Assembly (NCBI GenBank): GCA_030425205.1
Contig: JAUIAP010000013.1
Span: 1 to 64,000 of the forward strand
Reading direction: 5' to 3'
DNA length: 64,000 nt
Source of the DNA: Anaerolineae bacterium
GTDB lineage: Bacteria > Chloroflexota > Anaerolineae > Promineifilales > Promineifilaceae
Position 1 is the stretch's first letter. Each line of letters starts with the position of its first letter. Under the pieces are notes generated by a model. It was not told the DNA's origin. It saw nothing but the letters and a program-made list of their open reading frames with translations, and made no database searches. This document shows, in pieces, positions 9,423 through 18,123 of the stretch. Position numbers and translations under genes: made by a program.

Positions 9423-9767
9423 TCAATAGTCCAGTTCATCCGCATAAATGGCGAGAGCGGAGGCGAGGGCTTGGCTAAGTTGTCTGAGTTTGTGGGGTGG
9501 TAATCGGCCGATTAAATTCGTCAGCTTATTCTTTGGAATACTCATCAACCCATCGCAGTGAATAGCACTTTCATGCAACAACCCCTCCTCTATCCCAACG
9601 AAGATCTGCGTCGATAAACCATGATAATTTGAGTAAATCGGTGCACAAATTGCCGTAGAATAGTTTGACTCTAGTAATTCTTCACGACTGACAACGACAA
9701 AGTAGCGGTGTCTACGCGGATCATTTCCGGGCGGACGAGAAATTCGATAAATATCGCCCCGATTCAT
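9423..9767 (-). CDS. MazF/PemK-type toxin (mRNA interferase)
   Basis: A 114-residue protein beginning [20 protein letters not shown], with [13 protein letters not shown] and a later [19 protein letters not shown]. These match the PemK/MazF fold (the xRGDIxxVxxxP opening, the (R/K)xRPxxVVS strand and the Dxxxxxxxxx(K/R)xxL end). Such proteins cut mRNA at short sites. The start overlaps the antitoxin gene by 4 bases, the usual translational coupling of toxin-antitoxin pairs, and the length is normal for the family. Confidence 0.85.
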   Translation of the reverse strand: MNRGDIYRISRPPGNDPRRHRYFVVVSREELLESNYSTAICAPIYSNYHGLSTQIFVGIEEGLLHESAIHCDGLMSIPKNKLTNLIGRLPPHKLRQLSQALASALAIYADELDY

Positions 9768-9994
9768 AATTCAATCTGAAAACTCAGTGCGTCGACCGCT
9801 TCCTCGTTAAGCTCATCCGCGTGCTGATTGATAATCTGCAAGTCGTTGAGGTTACGCTGCTTGCGGCGTAATCTGGTGATATGTTCCCATGCCGCAGCTT
9901 CTAGAAAAACGGAACGATTCTGACCTTGTCCTATGAGGTCGTCAATACTGCTAATCAGTTCAGTGGAGAGTGTAACGGATGTTTTTACTTTCAT
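9764..9994 (-). CDS. Ribbon-helix-helix antitoxin partner of MazF-type toxin
   Basis: A 76-residue protein with an N-terminal ribbon-helix-helix ([19 protein letters not shown], residues 3-21) followed by [13 protein letters not shown], as in CopG/MazE6-like antitoxins. The acidic C-terminal half (residues 49-76) would wrap the toxin. It precedes the toxin and overlaps it by 4 bases. The strong promoter at 10001-10028 lies so close to the start that the mRNA may be leaderless; the antitoxin would normally repress this promoter. Confidence 0.82.
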   Translation of the reverse strand: MKVKTSVTLSTELISSIDDLIGQGQNRSVFLEAAAWEHITRLRRKQRNLNDLQIINQHADELNEEAVDALSFQIEL

Positions 9995-10000
9995 ACCACC

Positions 10001-10028
10001 AATATACTACTTGTGGATTGATTGTCAA
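10001..10028 (-). promoter_or_regulatory. Sigma70-type promoter of the toxin-antitoxin operon
   Basis: On the minus strand TTGACA (10028-10023) and TATATT (10006-10001) are separated by 16 bases. Only six bases separate the -10 box from the antitoxin ATG at 9994, so transcription would begin at or next to the start codon. No Shine-Dalgarno sequence with normal spacing fits between them. Confidence 0.7.
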
Positions 10029-10074
10029 CATCTAACCTTTCCCGCTCTTTGCTCCGTATATCTCCGTGCAATTC

Positions 10075-12846
10075 TCACACCGTCTCTCCAAGTTTCACTG
10101 CCTCAAATACCTTCATCCTTCTCAATAACAACGACAAGACCACAAACGCCGCCAAAAACAACAGCCCAAACAACACGTAAATCTGCGAAATTGCTGGCCA
10201 TGCGATCTCCACCAGATAGGGCGGCACAAAATCAGACTCGCGCTGCCCCGTCTGTAAGAACGGGATAAACTGCTGACTCATCCATACGCCTAAAACAGTT
10301 CCGAGCGCAAGTCCCGCAAAGATCAATAGGCCAAGTTCCCATGCGATAAATCCCATCATTCGGCCGATTCCCAACCCAATCGCCCTTAAAATCCCCAGCT
10401 CAATCATCCGTCTTCTAAACGAGAAGACTGCATACAGGAAAAAGCCCAACACCGTCAGCAACGCCGACGCGATGAACCCAACCGACAGCAGCCCAAACAC
10501 CCCCTGCCGCTGTGGTGCGACGAGCGTTTGCTCAATCGTCGTGCGTGGCTCCGTCGAAAGCGTGATGCCCGACGATTGCAGGGCGCGATCAAATTCCGCC
10601 TCATCAAACGCCGCGTTCGTGTCGAGCCACACCCGATATTGCACCTCGCCGCCGACCTGCTCAAAAATTGTGTCCAAATTGCCGACCACGATCATGTCAT
10701 CCGCCTCTGGATACCATGTCGGGAAGTAGTCGAAGTGGGCGGCGATTTCGGCCGAAAAATCCACCCGTCCCCCCGCCACCGAAACCGACAGCGGCACAAC
10801 ATCCCCCACCTCTAACCCCGCTTCCTCCATAAAGATCGTCGGCACAATCACCGCCTCGCCCGACCTCGCCAGTCCGTTCATCAGCGATCCCAGCCGATAG
10901 CGCGAAAAATCCTCGCGCCAATACGCCGCCCCCGCAAAGCTCTCCTGCTCCACGCCGATAAACTCAATCGTCCGTCGCCCATCATCCAACTGCACATTGG
11001 CAGGAAAACGCCCCACCCGCGTCGCCCGATCCACCCCCACAATCCCCTCGTACACTTCTGGCGGCACAAACAGATCGCTGCTCATATCGACAGGCTGTGG
11101 CAAAAAGCGATTTTGCGCCGACGTATCAGGCGAGGTCAGCACGTTCATATCCGCCCCAATCCGATAAAACGCCTGATCGTAAAGCTGCAAATCAAACGTC
11201 CGCGCCAGCGATGCGGTAAACACTGACAGGCTCACCGTTAGCGTCAGCAGCACGAGCGGGGTCGCATACAGCCCCGTCGAGCGTGCCAGATAGCGCGTCG
11301 CTTGCAGCAGCGTGATGCTGTCCGTCAGCGCGAGCAGACGGCTCAAAATCTGCATCACTAGCGGCAACAGGCGCAGGAAAAAGAGCGTCACCGACAAAAT
11401 CCCCATCGTCGGCAGTAGCAGCAAAATCGGGCTTTCCAACACGCTATTTCCCGTAGCAAACAGCGACTCCCCCGCCTCAAGCTGATAAAACCCATAGACC
11501 GCCAGCCCAAACAGAATCACATCGAGAAACGTGCGCTGCCACCATGGGGGTCGTCGCCGCCGCGCCTGTTCCTGTTTATAGGTGATGATCGTGTCGCCAG
11601 CCGCAGCTGCCGTCGGAATGATTTGAGCGATAATGGCGAGCAAGAGGGCGACAAGACCTGCGATTAAGGTTGTCTGATTGGGTAGGGTGCGGAGTTGGGT
11701 TTCGGCCGAAAAATCCAAAAAGCTTCTGACTCGCCCCATCTCCCCCGTCAACCACATCGCCAACAGCAACGCCAGCCCAAACGCCACCCCGCCCAGAATG
11801 ATCCCCTCGACCGCCGCCATCCCGATCAGCTGCCCAGCCGTTCCGCCTCGACTGCGCGTAATGGCCAACTCGTTGCGCCGCTGCTGCACCGCCAGCCCGA
11901 CCACCAGCCCGATAAACGCCACCACCAGCCCAATGGTCGGCGCGTTAAAGCCCAAAAGCTGCCCCGTCAACGTCGTCACCGCCCGCTGATAAGTCGTCAG
12001 CGACCCCACAGGCGACTGCAATGCCTGACTACTCGGCAAAAGCGCATCGATCTCGCGCTCAACCTCGGCCGCACCCGCCGCCAAGCGTGTCACATCGCGC
12101 GTCCCCACCCGCGCCCCGTCCAGCACCCAATACCAGACCGCCAAATGCACCTCATTCTCAATCCCGTCCGCAATCCGCCCCGCATAGCTCTCCGCTGGTA
12201 CGACCAAAATCTCATCAAACGTGGCGGGCGCATAAAACCAGTACGCGCTCTCAGGATCAAGCGGCTGCCACACCCCCGTCACCCTCACGGGCAGCCGCAC
12301 ATCCCCCCGCTGCTCCGACATCATCAGCGCATCCCCAACCCCCACGCTCAACGCCTCAGCCCCCGCCGCCGTCACCATCACGCCAATCGCCGCATCAGCC
12401 CCCGCCGCAACAGGCCACGTCCCCTCGACAATCTCGATATGTTCCTGCAACGCCCCCGTCGTCCCAAAGCGCATCTGCCCCAACGACACCACCCCGTCCA
12501 TCAGCCGATAGTCGTTCGTCTCGACGTGCCACACAAACTGCTCGCCCGGCAACCCCAACGTCTGCGCCCCCTCCCGTGCCAAATAATCGGTCACAGGCTG
12601 CACCGCCTCCCACGTCACGTCGCCATTCCACGCCCCGATGTAGTTGTAGAGATAGGCAAAGGGCGGTCGATTATTGCGCTCCGTTTGGCTGCTCAACTGC
12701 TCCTGCAAAATGCGAAAATTAACCGCATCCGCATACAGCGGCACGGTCATCATCAGCGTCAACGCAACCGTCAACCCCGTCAGCGTCGCCAATGTTAATC
12801 CGCGTTGCGCCCATAGCCGCCGTAATGTCAAAATGATGATTGTCAT
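10075..12846 (-). CDS. FtsX/MacB-type ABC transporter permease with two FtsX modules
   Basis: A 923-residue membrane protein. One helix at residues about 12-40 is followed by a large extracytoplasmic domain (40-300). A first three-helix FtsX module follows (about 305-425, with an ELAITRSRGGTAGQLIG coupling helix). Further helices at about 440-540 and a second extracytoplasmic domain (545-780) lead to a second FtsX module (about 785-910, with MIELGILRAIGLGIGRMM). The ELxxxRxxG coupling helices are characteristic of the FtsX family, which uses LolD/MacB-like ATPases. The ATPases at 3279-4807 are the likely partners, and the HlyD-like lipoprotein at 15200-16330 could be an adaptor. Substrate unknown. 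Confidence 0.88.
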   Translation of the reverse strand: MTIIILTLRRLWAQRGLTLATLTGLTVALTLMMTVPLYADAVNFRILQEQLSSQTERNNRPPFAYLYNYIGAWNGDVTWEAVQPVTDYLAREGAQTLGLPGEQFVWHVETNDYRLMDGVVSLGQMRFGTTGALQEHIEIVEGTWPVAAGADAAIGVMVTAAGAEALSVGVGDALMMSEQRGDVRLPVRVTGVWQPLDPESAYWFYAPATFDEILVVPAESYAGRIADGIENEVHLAVWYWVLDGARVGTRDVTRLAAGAAEVEREIDALLPSSQALQSPVGSLTTYQRAVTTLTGQLLGFNAPTIGLVVAFIGLVVGLAVQQRRNELAITRSRGGTAGQLIGMAAVEGIILGGVAFGLALLLAMWLTGEMGRVRSFLDFSAETQLRTLPNQTTLIAGLVALLLAIIAQIIPTAAAAGDTIITYKQEQARRRRPPWWQRTFLDVILFGLAVYGFYQLEAGESLFATGNSVLESPILLLLPTMGILSVTLFFLRLLPLVMQILSRLLALTDSITLLQATRYLARSTGLYATPLVLLTLTVSLSVFTASLARTFDLQLYDQAFYRIGADMNVLTSPDTSAQNRFLPQPVDMSSDLFVPPEVYEGIVGVDRATRVGRFPANVQLDDGRRTIEFIGVEQESFAGAAYWREDFSRYRLGSLMNGLARSGEAVIVPTIFMEEAGLEVGDVVPLSVSVAGGRVDFSAEIAAHFDYFPTWYPEADDMIVVGNLDTIFEQVGGEVQYRVWLDTNAAFDEAEFDRALQSSGITLSTEPRTTIEQTLVAPQRQGVFGLLSVGFIASALLTVLGFFLYAVFSFRRRMIELGILRAIGLGIGRMMGFIAWELGLLIFAGLALGTVLGVWMSQQFIPFLQTGQRESDFVPPYLVEIAWPAISQIYVLFGLLFLAAFVVLSLLLRRMKVFEAVKLGETV

Positions 12847-12900
12847 TGATGGTTTGAAGAAAGGAGTTTGGATGTGTGTGTTTTGGGGTTGGAAGAAAAG

Positions 12901-14244
12901 CTAATTCTCGCCTGTTACTTCAGGTCGCCAGATGTCAGATAACAAGTCTCCATATGAGAAATATGTGGTCGAGTCGAACCATATCATCTTTTCGCTTTCA
13001 ACATTCAAAACTCCAGCCACCATCAGTGAACCGTCATCACTTGCTGGAACAAATGGATTTGCAAAAATAGTTAAATATTTTTCGTCTGGTGACCATACAT
13101 AGTGTCTTACATACGCTACAGGATATGCTTCTTTCAAAGATGCGAAATCTTTTGTTGTGAGTGGGCAGGTAGTTGCTTCCGTATCTATTGATATAGTACA
13201 CACTCCCGCTTTGCCGCTGTAATCCCAATAACTGAAGCTAACAGAGTTGCCTGTTGGCATCCAGCTAAAATTAAAGGTGTTGTTTCCATAAAACTCTCGC
13301 CATTCATCAACTACTTCTAAACAATTAGCGTCACTACTTTCTAAGTCGAGAATACACGCACGTTGATAGTTGCTATCTGGGTTATATAGCAGTCGGTGGG
13401 GCAATGTCGGAGACCAGTCGATCATAGAGATGTTATCATAAAGGCGGTATGGCTCCCCATGAAAGTTGTATACACCTACCCCCTTTCCGTCTTTGCCCAA
13501 TTGCTCAATTGCGAAAAATCGACTATCGGTCGTCCATTTTGCGCTAGCGTAACTAGCATTTTTATTGTCGAACAGACCAGCTACCGTTTTTTCAGACTCG
13601 TTTTCTAAATTGCGAAGCGTTATCTGCACGATGCCATCGTCAATCTCTGTGTAGATAATTTGAGAACCATCTGGTGATTGATAGCCGAACCTCTCATTTG
13701 TTGTGGGAATTTTGGTAACTTCACCTGTATCAACATTCAATAGCTCATGAAATTCTGGCTTCACGCCGTTGATAGTTGGATAACCAAATCTGACGTAAAC
13801 CTGATCGTCTTCAAGTATCCATTTGGGAGACACAGATCGACTCGTTACAAAATCAATTCGTTCACCACTATCAGCATTGAATAGTGAAACAGCATTGTCA
13901 GGCGCATCGCGATGACTACCATAGCTTGCAGCAAAAAATACAGGCTGAGTCTGATCATTAACCCAACTTGGAAATGGCGTAGATGGTTGCGGCGTTTCGG
14001 TTGGAACTACAGTTGAGGTAGCCGCCAAAGTCGGTGTTTGAGTTGGTGTGGGGGTCTTGGTTGAGGTTTCTGTTTGCATTGGTGAAGGCTGACCGGTTGC
14101 GGTGAGAGTTAGCGATGGCGTTGGAATTGGAGTAGCAGTTTTGATTGTCGTAGGCTGGATTTGTGCGAGGGGGGTAGGATCGGCCGAATCACATCCTATG
14201 ACCAGGGCAAATATCAACAAAAGGAGACACTTGAAACGCTTCAT
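12901..14244 (-). CDS. Lipoprotein with Thr/Pro linker and beta-propeller-like repeats
   Basis: A 447-residue protein. It begins with a signal peptide and lipobox (LLLLIFALVIGC, Cys about 19). A Thr/Pro-rich linker follows to about residue 90. The C-terminal region has repeats such as YQSPDGSQIIYTEIDD and VWSPDEKYLTIFANP, the xxSPDGxxI pattern of TolB/WD40-like propellers. It is therefore probably anchored outside the cell. The composition is visibly more AT-rich than in its neighbours, and it contains only one TCGGCCGA octamer, within the first 30 codons. This fits more recent acquisition or different selection. It sits just upstream of the FtsX-type permease gene (54 bases apart). Confidence 0.75.
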   Translation of the reverse strand: MKRFKCLLLLIFALVIGCDSADPTPLAQIQPTTIKTATPIPTPSLTLTATGQPSPMQTETSTKTPTPTQTPTLAATSTVVPTETPQPSTPFPSWVNDQTQPVFFAASYGSHRDAPDNAVSLFNADSGERIDFVTSRSVSPKWILEDDQVYVRFGYPTINGVKPEFHELLNVDTGEVTKIPTTNERFGYQSPDGSQIIYTEIDDGIVQITLRNLENESEKTVAGLFDNKNASYASAKWTTDSRFFAIEQLGKDGKGVGVYNFHGEPYRLYDNISMIDWSPTLPHRLLYNPDSNYQRACILDLESSDANCLEVVDEWREFYGNNTFNFSWMPTGNSVSFSYWDYSGKAGVCTISIDTEATTCPLTTKDFASLKEAYPVAYVRHYVWSPDEKYLTIFANPFVPASDDGSLMVAGVLNVESEKMIWFDSTTYFSYGDLLSDIWRPEVTGEN

Positions 14245-14300
14245 TCACTAATTCTACCGTTTTCCCAACCCAACGCGATAACCCACAAATCATACATTCG

Positions 14301-14672
14301 CGTAGGGGCTAGGTAAACGGCTCCAAATGCCAAAACAACGCACAAGCTCACGCCGTTTATCTAGCCCCGTTGCTAACAACGTTCACAACACGGGGTGAGA
14401 CAAACGGCATTGACACCGTGGCGGTCACAAATCGCGCACCGTTTGCCTAACCCCTACGGCGATAATTCTCGCCCCGGTGCCAACCACATTCACAAAATGG
14501 GGTGAGACAAACGGCATTGACACCGTGCCGGTCATCAATCGCGCACCGTTTGCCTAACCCCTACGGCGATAAATCTTGCCCCGTTGCCAATTATGTTCAC
14601 AACACGGGGTGAGACAAACGGCATTGACACCGCGCCGATCATTAATCGTGCACCGTTTGCCTAACCCCTACG
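14301..14672. repeat. RAYT-linked REP-like array with 107-bp tandem units
   Basis: The array opens with CGTAGGGGCTAGG (14301-14313) and its inverted counterpart near 14352-14370. Three head-to-tail units of a 107-base repeat follow, starting at 14364, 14471 and 14578; the last is cut after 95 bases. Each unit contains GGGGTGAGACAAACGGC and ends GTTTGCCTAACCCCTACG. Within a unit the arms CCCCGTT/ACGGGG can pair, as can the ACGGC/GCACCGTT segments. The array abuts the transposase gene: the transposase stop codon (14668-14670) lies within the terminal CCCCTACG of the last unit. Related single elements occur at 23408-23560 and 27486-27556. Confidence 0.9.
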
Positions 14673-15186
14673 ATGGGTGGTATGTCATCTCTTTTAGCAT
14701 GTAATCCAAATTTTCGCGGTCTTCGGCCCATCGTGTGGGATTGTCAATGATGTATTGTCGAATCGCATTTAATTGACGTTCATTGCGAATAATTTTGTCG
14801 TAATAACCACGTTGCCAAATCGGTGAGCCGTACTCACCGATTTTGTTGTTGATGCGTTTTGCGGCCGACGACTTGAACGTACCAACCAACGTTCCGATTG
14901 AACCTGATATGGTCTTAGTTGGTCGCGGCGCATCAATCGGCAACCCATCAACAATCACGATGATGCCGTGAACATGATTTGGCATAACGACCCATTCGTC
15001 TAATTGCACCAACGTTGCAGATTTTATCGCGGGGATTTTTTGCCATTGCTGCTCAATAATGGCGCGAAATTCGGCATGGTCAAAGAGGCATTGCCGTTGA
15101 TGGGTGCAAATCGTTACAAAGTAAAATCCGCTTGCTGCGTAATTCCATCCCGCATGTCGAAGTGAGTTGCGTCGTCGCATGGCCAT
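14668..15186 (-). CDS. rayT: REP-associated tyrosine transposase (Y1 Tnp, RAYT)
   Basis: A single-domain Y1 transposase of about 172 residues. The order is typical: GWNYAASGFYFVTICTHQRQ, then VVMPNHVHGIIVI with the HUH metal-binding motif (His-Val-His) and a PIWQRGYYDKIIRN segment carrying the catalytic Tyr (YYD). It ends with QYIIDNPTRW, a family hallmark. I place the start at 15186 (MAMRRR), 13 bases after the HlyD-like gene stops; the frame is open further upstream but overlaps that gene. RAYTs are domesticated IS200/IS605 relatives that process and spread REP hairpins. The adjoining array and its two dispersed relatives are the expected substrate. Confidence 0.9.
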   Translation of the reverse strand: MAMRRRNSLRHAGWNYAASGFYFVTICTHQRQCLFDHAEFRAIIEQQWQKIPAIKSATLVQLDEWVVMPNHVHGIIVIVDGLPIDAPRPTKTISGSIGTLVGTFKSSAAKRINNKIGEYGSPIWQRGYYDKIIRNERQLNAIRQYIIDNPTRWAEDRENLDYMLKEMTYHPS

Positions 15187-15199
15187 GGTATCGTTGCTG

Positions 15200-16330
15200 C
15201 TACGGCGCAACGATCGTAGCCCCTTCACGCAAACCATCCAAAATCTCAACCCGCCCCACACTCGACAGCCCAACCTCAACATCAACACGCTGCTCACTTT
15301 CCCCATTTTGCACAATCACAAACGGTTGCCCCGCAAATTCGCGCAGCGCGGCGGGTGGTAACCAGAGCGTGTTGTCGCTAGCGGCAACGGTAATTGTGAT
15401 ATTGACGCGGCTGGAGAGTGGGGGGAGATTTTCGGCCGAAATTCCCACCGCTCCCTCACGCCCGCCGCCAATCCCATGCGGAAACGGCAACCGCTCGATC
15501 ACGCCCGCAAACGTTTCAGCACTATCAGGCAATGCCAACTGCACGCTCATCCCTTCTTCCAATTGGGCCAGCGTCCCTTCATTTGCGTCTGCCCAAAGAA
15601 TGGTTTGGTCGTGATTGACGAGCGTGCCAATCACTTGCCCTGCGCGCACCCGTGCGCCTGCTTGCAAGTTAAAGTTGACGAGGTCACCATCGGCCGAAAT
15701 GACCAATTTCATTCGCTCCTTCTCCGCCAACAACTGGTCGCGCTGCTGCTGTAACATCTCTATCTCTGACTGTAAGTCCGGATTTGGATTTTCCTCCAGC
15801 TGGCTAAGCGCGATCTGTGCGAGGTCAACGTCAATTTGCAAAACGCGCAGTTCTGTCTCTGTTGCGTCTTGTTCCTGAGCGGCCGTTAGCTGCAAGTTGG
15901 CACGTTCAAGGTTTAGGGCGGCGATGTCGCGTTGTAATGAGAGTGCTTCGCGTAGTGATTCGAATTGTGCTTCGGCCGATTCCAGCCCCCGCTCAACCTC
16001 TGTCAATGCGAAGTCGATCTCCGCTGTGTCCAACAACGCCAGCACGTCGCCCGCCACAATGGCTGCACCGCTCTGCATAAGCACCGACGCGATCTGTCCC
16101 TCCCGCGCTGACTCAACCGACACTTCCATCACCGATCCGACGCGTCCTTGCAATGTAATAATCTCTGCAACCGTTCCGCGTTCGACCGTATAGGTCGGTT
16201 TTTCGGCCGAAACTCGCGCAGGCAACAACGTCGGCTCCAGCGCAGGATTAAACCGTCGCGGCTCCGTCACGGGCTGCAACGCGCATGCGACAGTGAGCAA
16301 TGCTAAGATAGACAAAACAAACGACTTCAT
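15200..16330 (-). CDS. HlyD/RND-type membrane fusion lipoprotein
   Basis: From the ATG at 16328-16330 the product has 376 residues. It begins with a signal peptide and lipobox (ALLTVACAL, Cys 16). A biotinyl-lipoyl-like half (about 55-90, VESAREGQIASVLMQSGAAI) and a long alpha-helical hairpin rich in Glu, Gln and Leu (about 95-205) follow. The other lipoyl half (KLVISADGDLVNFNLQAGARV) and beta-barrel segments come last. Such adaptors link ABC (MacB-like) or RND pumps to an exit path or help position substrates. In a cell without an outer membrane the role is less obvious. The FtsX-type permease nearby is the likely partner. A 39-base-longer start exists but would push the hydrophobic core inward. 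Confidence 0.85.
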   Translation of the reverse strand: MKSFVLSILALLTVACALQPVTEPRRFNPALEPTLLPARVSAEKPTYTVERGTVAEIITLQGRVGSVMEVSVESAREGQIASVLMQSGAAIVAGDVLALLDTAEIDFALTEVERGLESAEAQFESLREALSLQRDIAALNLERANLQLTAAQEQDATETELRVLQIDVDLAQIALSQLEENPNPDLQSEIEMLQQQRDQLLAEKERMKLVISADGDLVNFNLQAGARVRAGQVIGTLVNHDQTILWADANEGTLAQLEEGMSVQLALPDSAETFAGVIERLPFPHGIGGGREGAVGISAENLPPLSSRVNITITVAASDNTLWLPPAALREFAGQPFVIVQNGESEQRVDVEVGLSSVGRVEILDGLREGATIVAP

Positions 16331-16356
16331 CATAATTTCTTCGACCTGTGTTCTTC

Positions 16357-17580
16357 TCAAGCTACCCAAAAGTCAAACGAAAATAGTGTCACTAACAGCC
16401 CAAATAGCAAAACAGAGATCAATGTCCACAGTCTGTCGAACATCGGCCGATTTCCCATCCGTGCCAAAAAAATATACATCGCTGGCAGCACCAACATATA
16501 CCGAATCATGCTGTGCGGCGACCCGTTAAACACGGCAATCGCCCACGCAAACAGGCTAAACGCAAAGATAGCCCGCTCTTTTCGCACCGAAAATATAGCA
16601 AGCGCACTCAACACAATCACCGCAAACTCAAGCGCGTAGTAGACACCCGTTTGCGCGGGAACTGCTCCCGTCCACATCGTATGCTCCCCCCACAGTGCTG
16701 GCAACACATCCCGCCACGCTAGCAGCGAGGACCAGATCGCTAAGACGCCATTGCCAAAAAAGTTGCCCTGCACAAACTGAAACCCTGCGCCAAGTTGTGA
16801 CCACCAAACCAGATAGAATCCCGCTGGTATTGCTGCCAATGAACCTGCATCGATCAAGACGCGCCGTGTCAATTTGGGCGCATCATTCAATCGCTGCACA
16901 ATCAACGCCAAACCCAACGCGACCCCAACCGCCCGCGTCGTGACCGCAAATCCCGCCAGCACTGCCGCCCACAAATAGTGCTTACGCTGCATCATCGCCA
17001 GTGAGCCAAACGCCAAGCCAATGAACAACCCTTCGCTATAAACTTGGGCAAAAAAGAAGCTCGTCGGAAATATCAGCAGATAAAAAACGGCGCGCATTGC
17101 ACCATCTTTACCTAAAATTGGCTGAGTCAGATCATAGAGGGCGATCACCCCCACGAACGTTCCCAGCAGGGCAATCACTAATCCTGCCAGTGTCGCCGTC
17201 CCAATTTCGCTCAATCCAAACAGTGTCAGCGGATACGAAAACGCCCTTATCAATAAGGGGTAGAGTGGAAAAAAGGCGTAGTTGAGTGAATAGCTTGTCC
17301 CCTCTCGTTCGACTGTCCGCACGCCCGGATCGTCGTAACCGTTGATCGCAATCGACAGGTAAAACTCCGAATCCCACGACACCAACTCGTTTAGGACAGG
17401 GTCGATTAACATCGGCTGATCGTTCTGACTCTTGGCGGTCGTCTCCGTCGCTGTCCACATCAGCACATCATCAGGACGCGCTGGGGCAAAGCGTGCTGTG
17501 ACGAAAAGCTGAAAGGCGATTACAATGATCGCCCAGCCTAGCCACAGCGCGAGAAGTTTGCGAATTGGAATATCGCTCAT
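16357..17580 (-). CDS. PIG-V/Gpi18-like mannosyltransferase, polytopic
   Basis: A 407-residue membrane protein from the ATG at 17578-17580. It has around ten hydrophobic segments and two features typical of the PIG-V/Gpi18 group of dolichol-phosphate-mannose-dependent transferases. These are an external loop SWDSEFYLSIAINGY after helix 1 (the WDxxxY region thought to be catalytic) and NYAFFPLYPLLIR before helix 2. The likely role is transfer of a sugar from a polyprenyl-phosphate donor to a cell-surface acceptor. The gene is followed after 26 bases by the HlyD-like lipoprotein gene. Family assignment is from motifs; the sugar is not known. Confidence 0.78.
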   Translation of the reverse strand: MSDIPIRKLLALWLGWAIIVIAFQLFVTARFAPARPDDVLMWTATETTAKSQNDQPMLIDPVLNELVSWDSEFYLSIAINGYDDPGVRTVEREGTSYSLNYAFFPLYPLLIRAFSYPLTLFGLSEIGTATLAGLVIALLGTFVGVIALYDLTQPILGKDGAMRAVFYLLIFPTSFFFAQVYSEGLFIGLAFGSLAMMQRKHYLWAAVLAGFAVTTRAVGVALGLALIVQRLNDAPKLTRRVLIDAGSLAAIPAGFYLVWWSQLGAGFQFVQGNFFGNGVLAIWSSLLAWRDVLPALWGEHTMWTGAVPAQTGVYYALEFAVIVLSALAIFSVRKERAIFAFSLFAWAIAVFNGSPHSMIRYMLVLPAMYIFLARMGNRPMFDRLWTLISVLLFGLLVTLFSFDFWVA

Positions 17581-17649
17581 CAAAAGCTCTTAGCAGCGTT
17601 CGTCCATAAAACAGAAGTGGGGCTTTCTGCTTCACAGGAATTGCGGATG

Positions 17650-18123
17650 TTAAGTGGTGAGGAGATCGCGGTAAATGCCCGGTGATGAATCCGGAATAAC
17701 AATTGCGCCGACCGTTTTTGCGTAATATTCGGCCGAACTCGCATCCCCAATAATCGCATACCCATACCCCTGATCGCGCATCGCGTGCAGACACGCCAAT
17801 AGCAACGCCGTTCCAATCGACCGCTTGCGATAGTCAGGATGTACCCCAGTGGGACCAAAGAAATTCTTGTGCGTCGCGTCATGACACGCGAAGCCGACGA
17901 TTTTGTTTCCCTCAAGCGCGATAAAGCAGCTAATCGGAGAGCGACTAAACGCCACGTCCGCTTCACTCGCCCAAAAATCCCCAAAGTGTTCCAACACCCA
18001 TGCCACCACCTGCCGCTTATTGGGCGACATCGCGCGGATAATGCGAATGCCCTGTGCAGTCTGTTTTTCGATTGCCGAGGCGATTGGCGGAAGGTCGTAC
18101 AGTTTTACAAGTAAATCAGCCAT
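17650..18123 (-). CDS. GNAT family N-acetyltransferase
   Basis: From the ATG at 18121-18123 the product has 157 residues. It carries GNAT motif A (VHPDYRKRSIGTALLLACL, acetyl-CoA pyrophosphate loop) and motif B (YAIIGDASSAEYYAKTVGA). The start lies inside the last codons of the GH20-like gene (8-base overlap), which points to translational coupling. A longer frame extends into that gene but gives an unconvincing N terminus. The position suggests acetylation of a sugar or amino sugar released by the hexosaminidase, though GNAT substrates cannot be predicted reliably. Confidence 0.85.
   Translation of the reverse strand: MADLLVKLYDLPPIASAIEKQTAQGIRIIRAMSPNKRQVVAWVLEHFGDFWASEADVAFSRSPISCFIALEGNKIVGFACHDATHKNFFGPTGVHPDYRKRSIGTALLLACLHAMRDQGYGYAIIGDASSAEYYAKTVGAIVIPDSSPGIYRDLLTT

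Noticed and set aside
11695..12798. 367-codon plus-strand frame opposite the FtsX-type permease
   Set aside because: Very His/Arg/Pro/Gln-rich translation typical of the antisense of a GC-rich gene; shadow frame.
14301..14672. Possible CRISPR array (regular repeats)
   Set aside because: The repeat unit is 107 bases with no unique spacers, and a RAYT gene adjoins; no cas genes.
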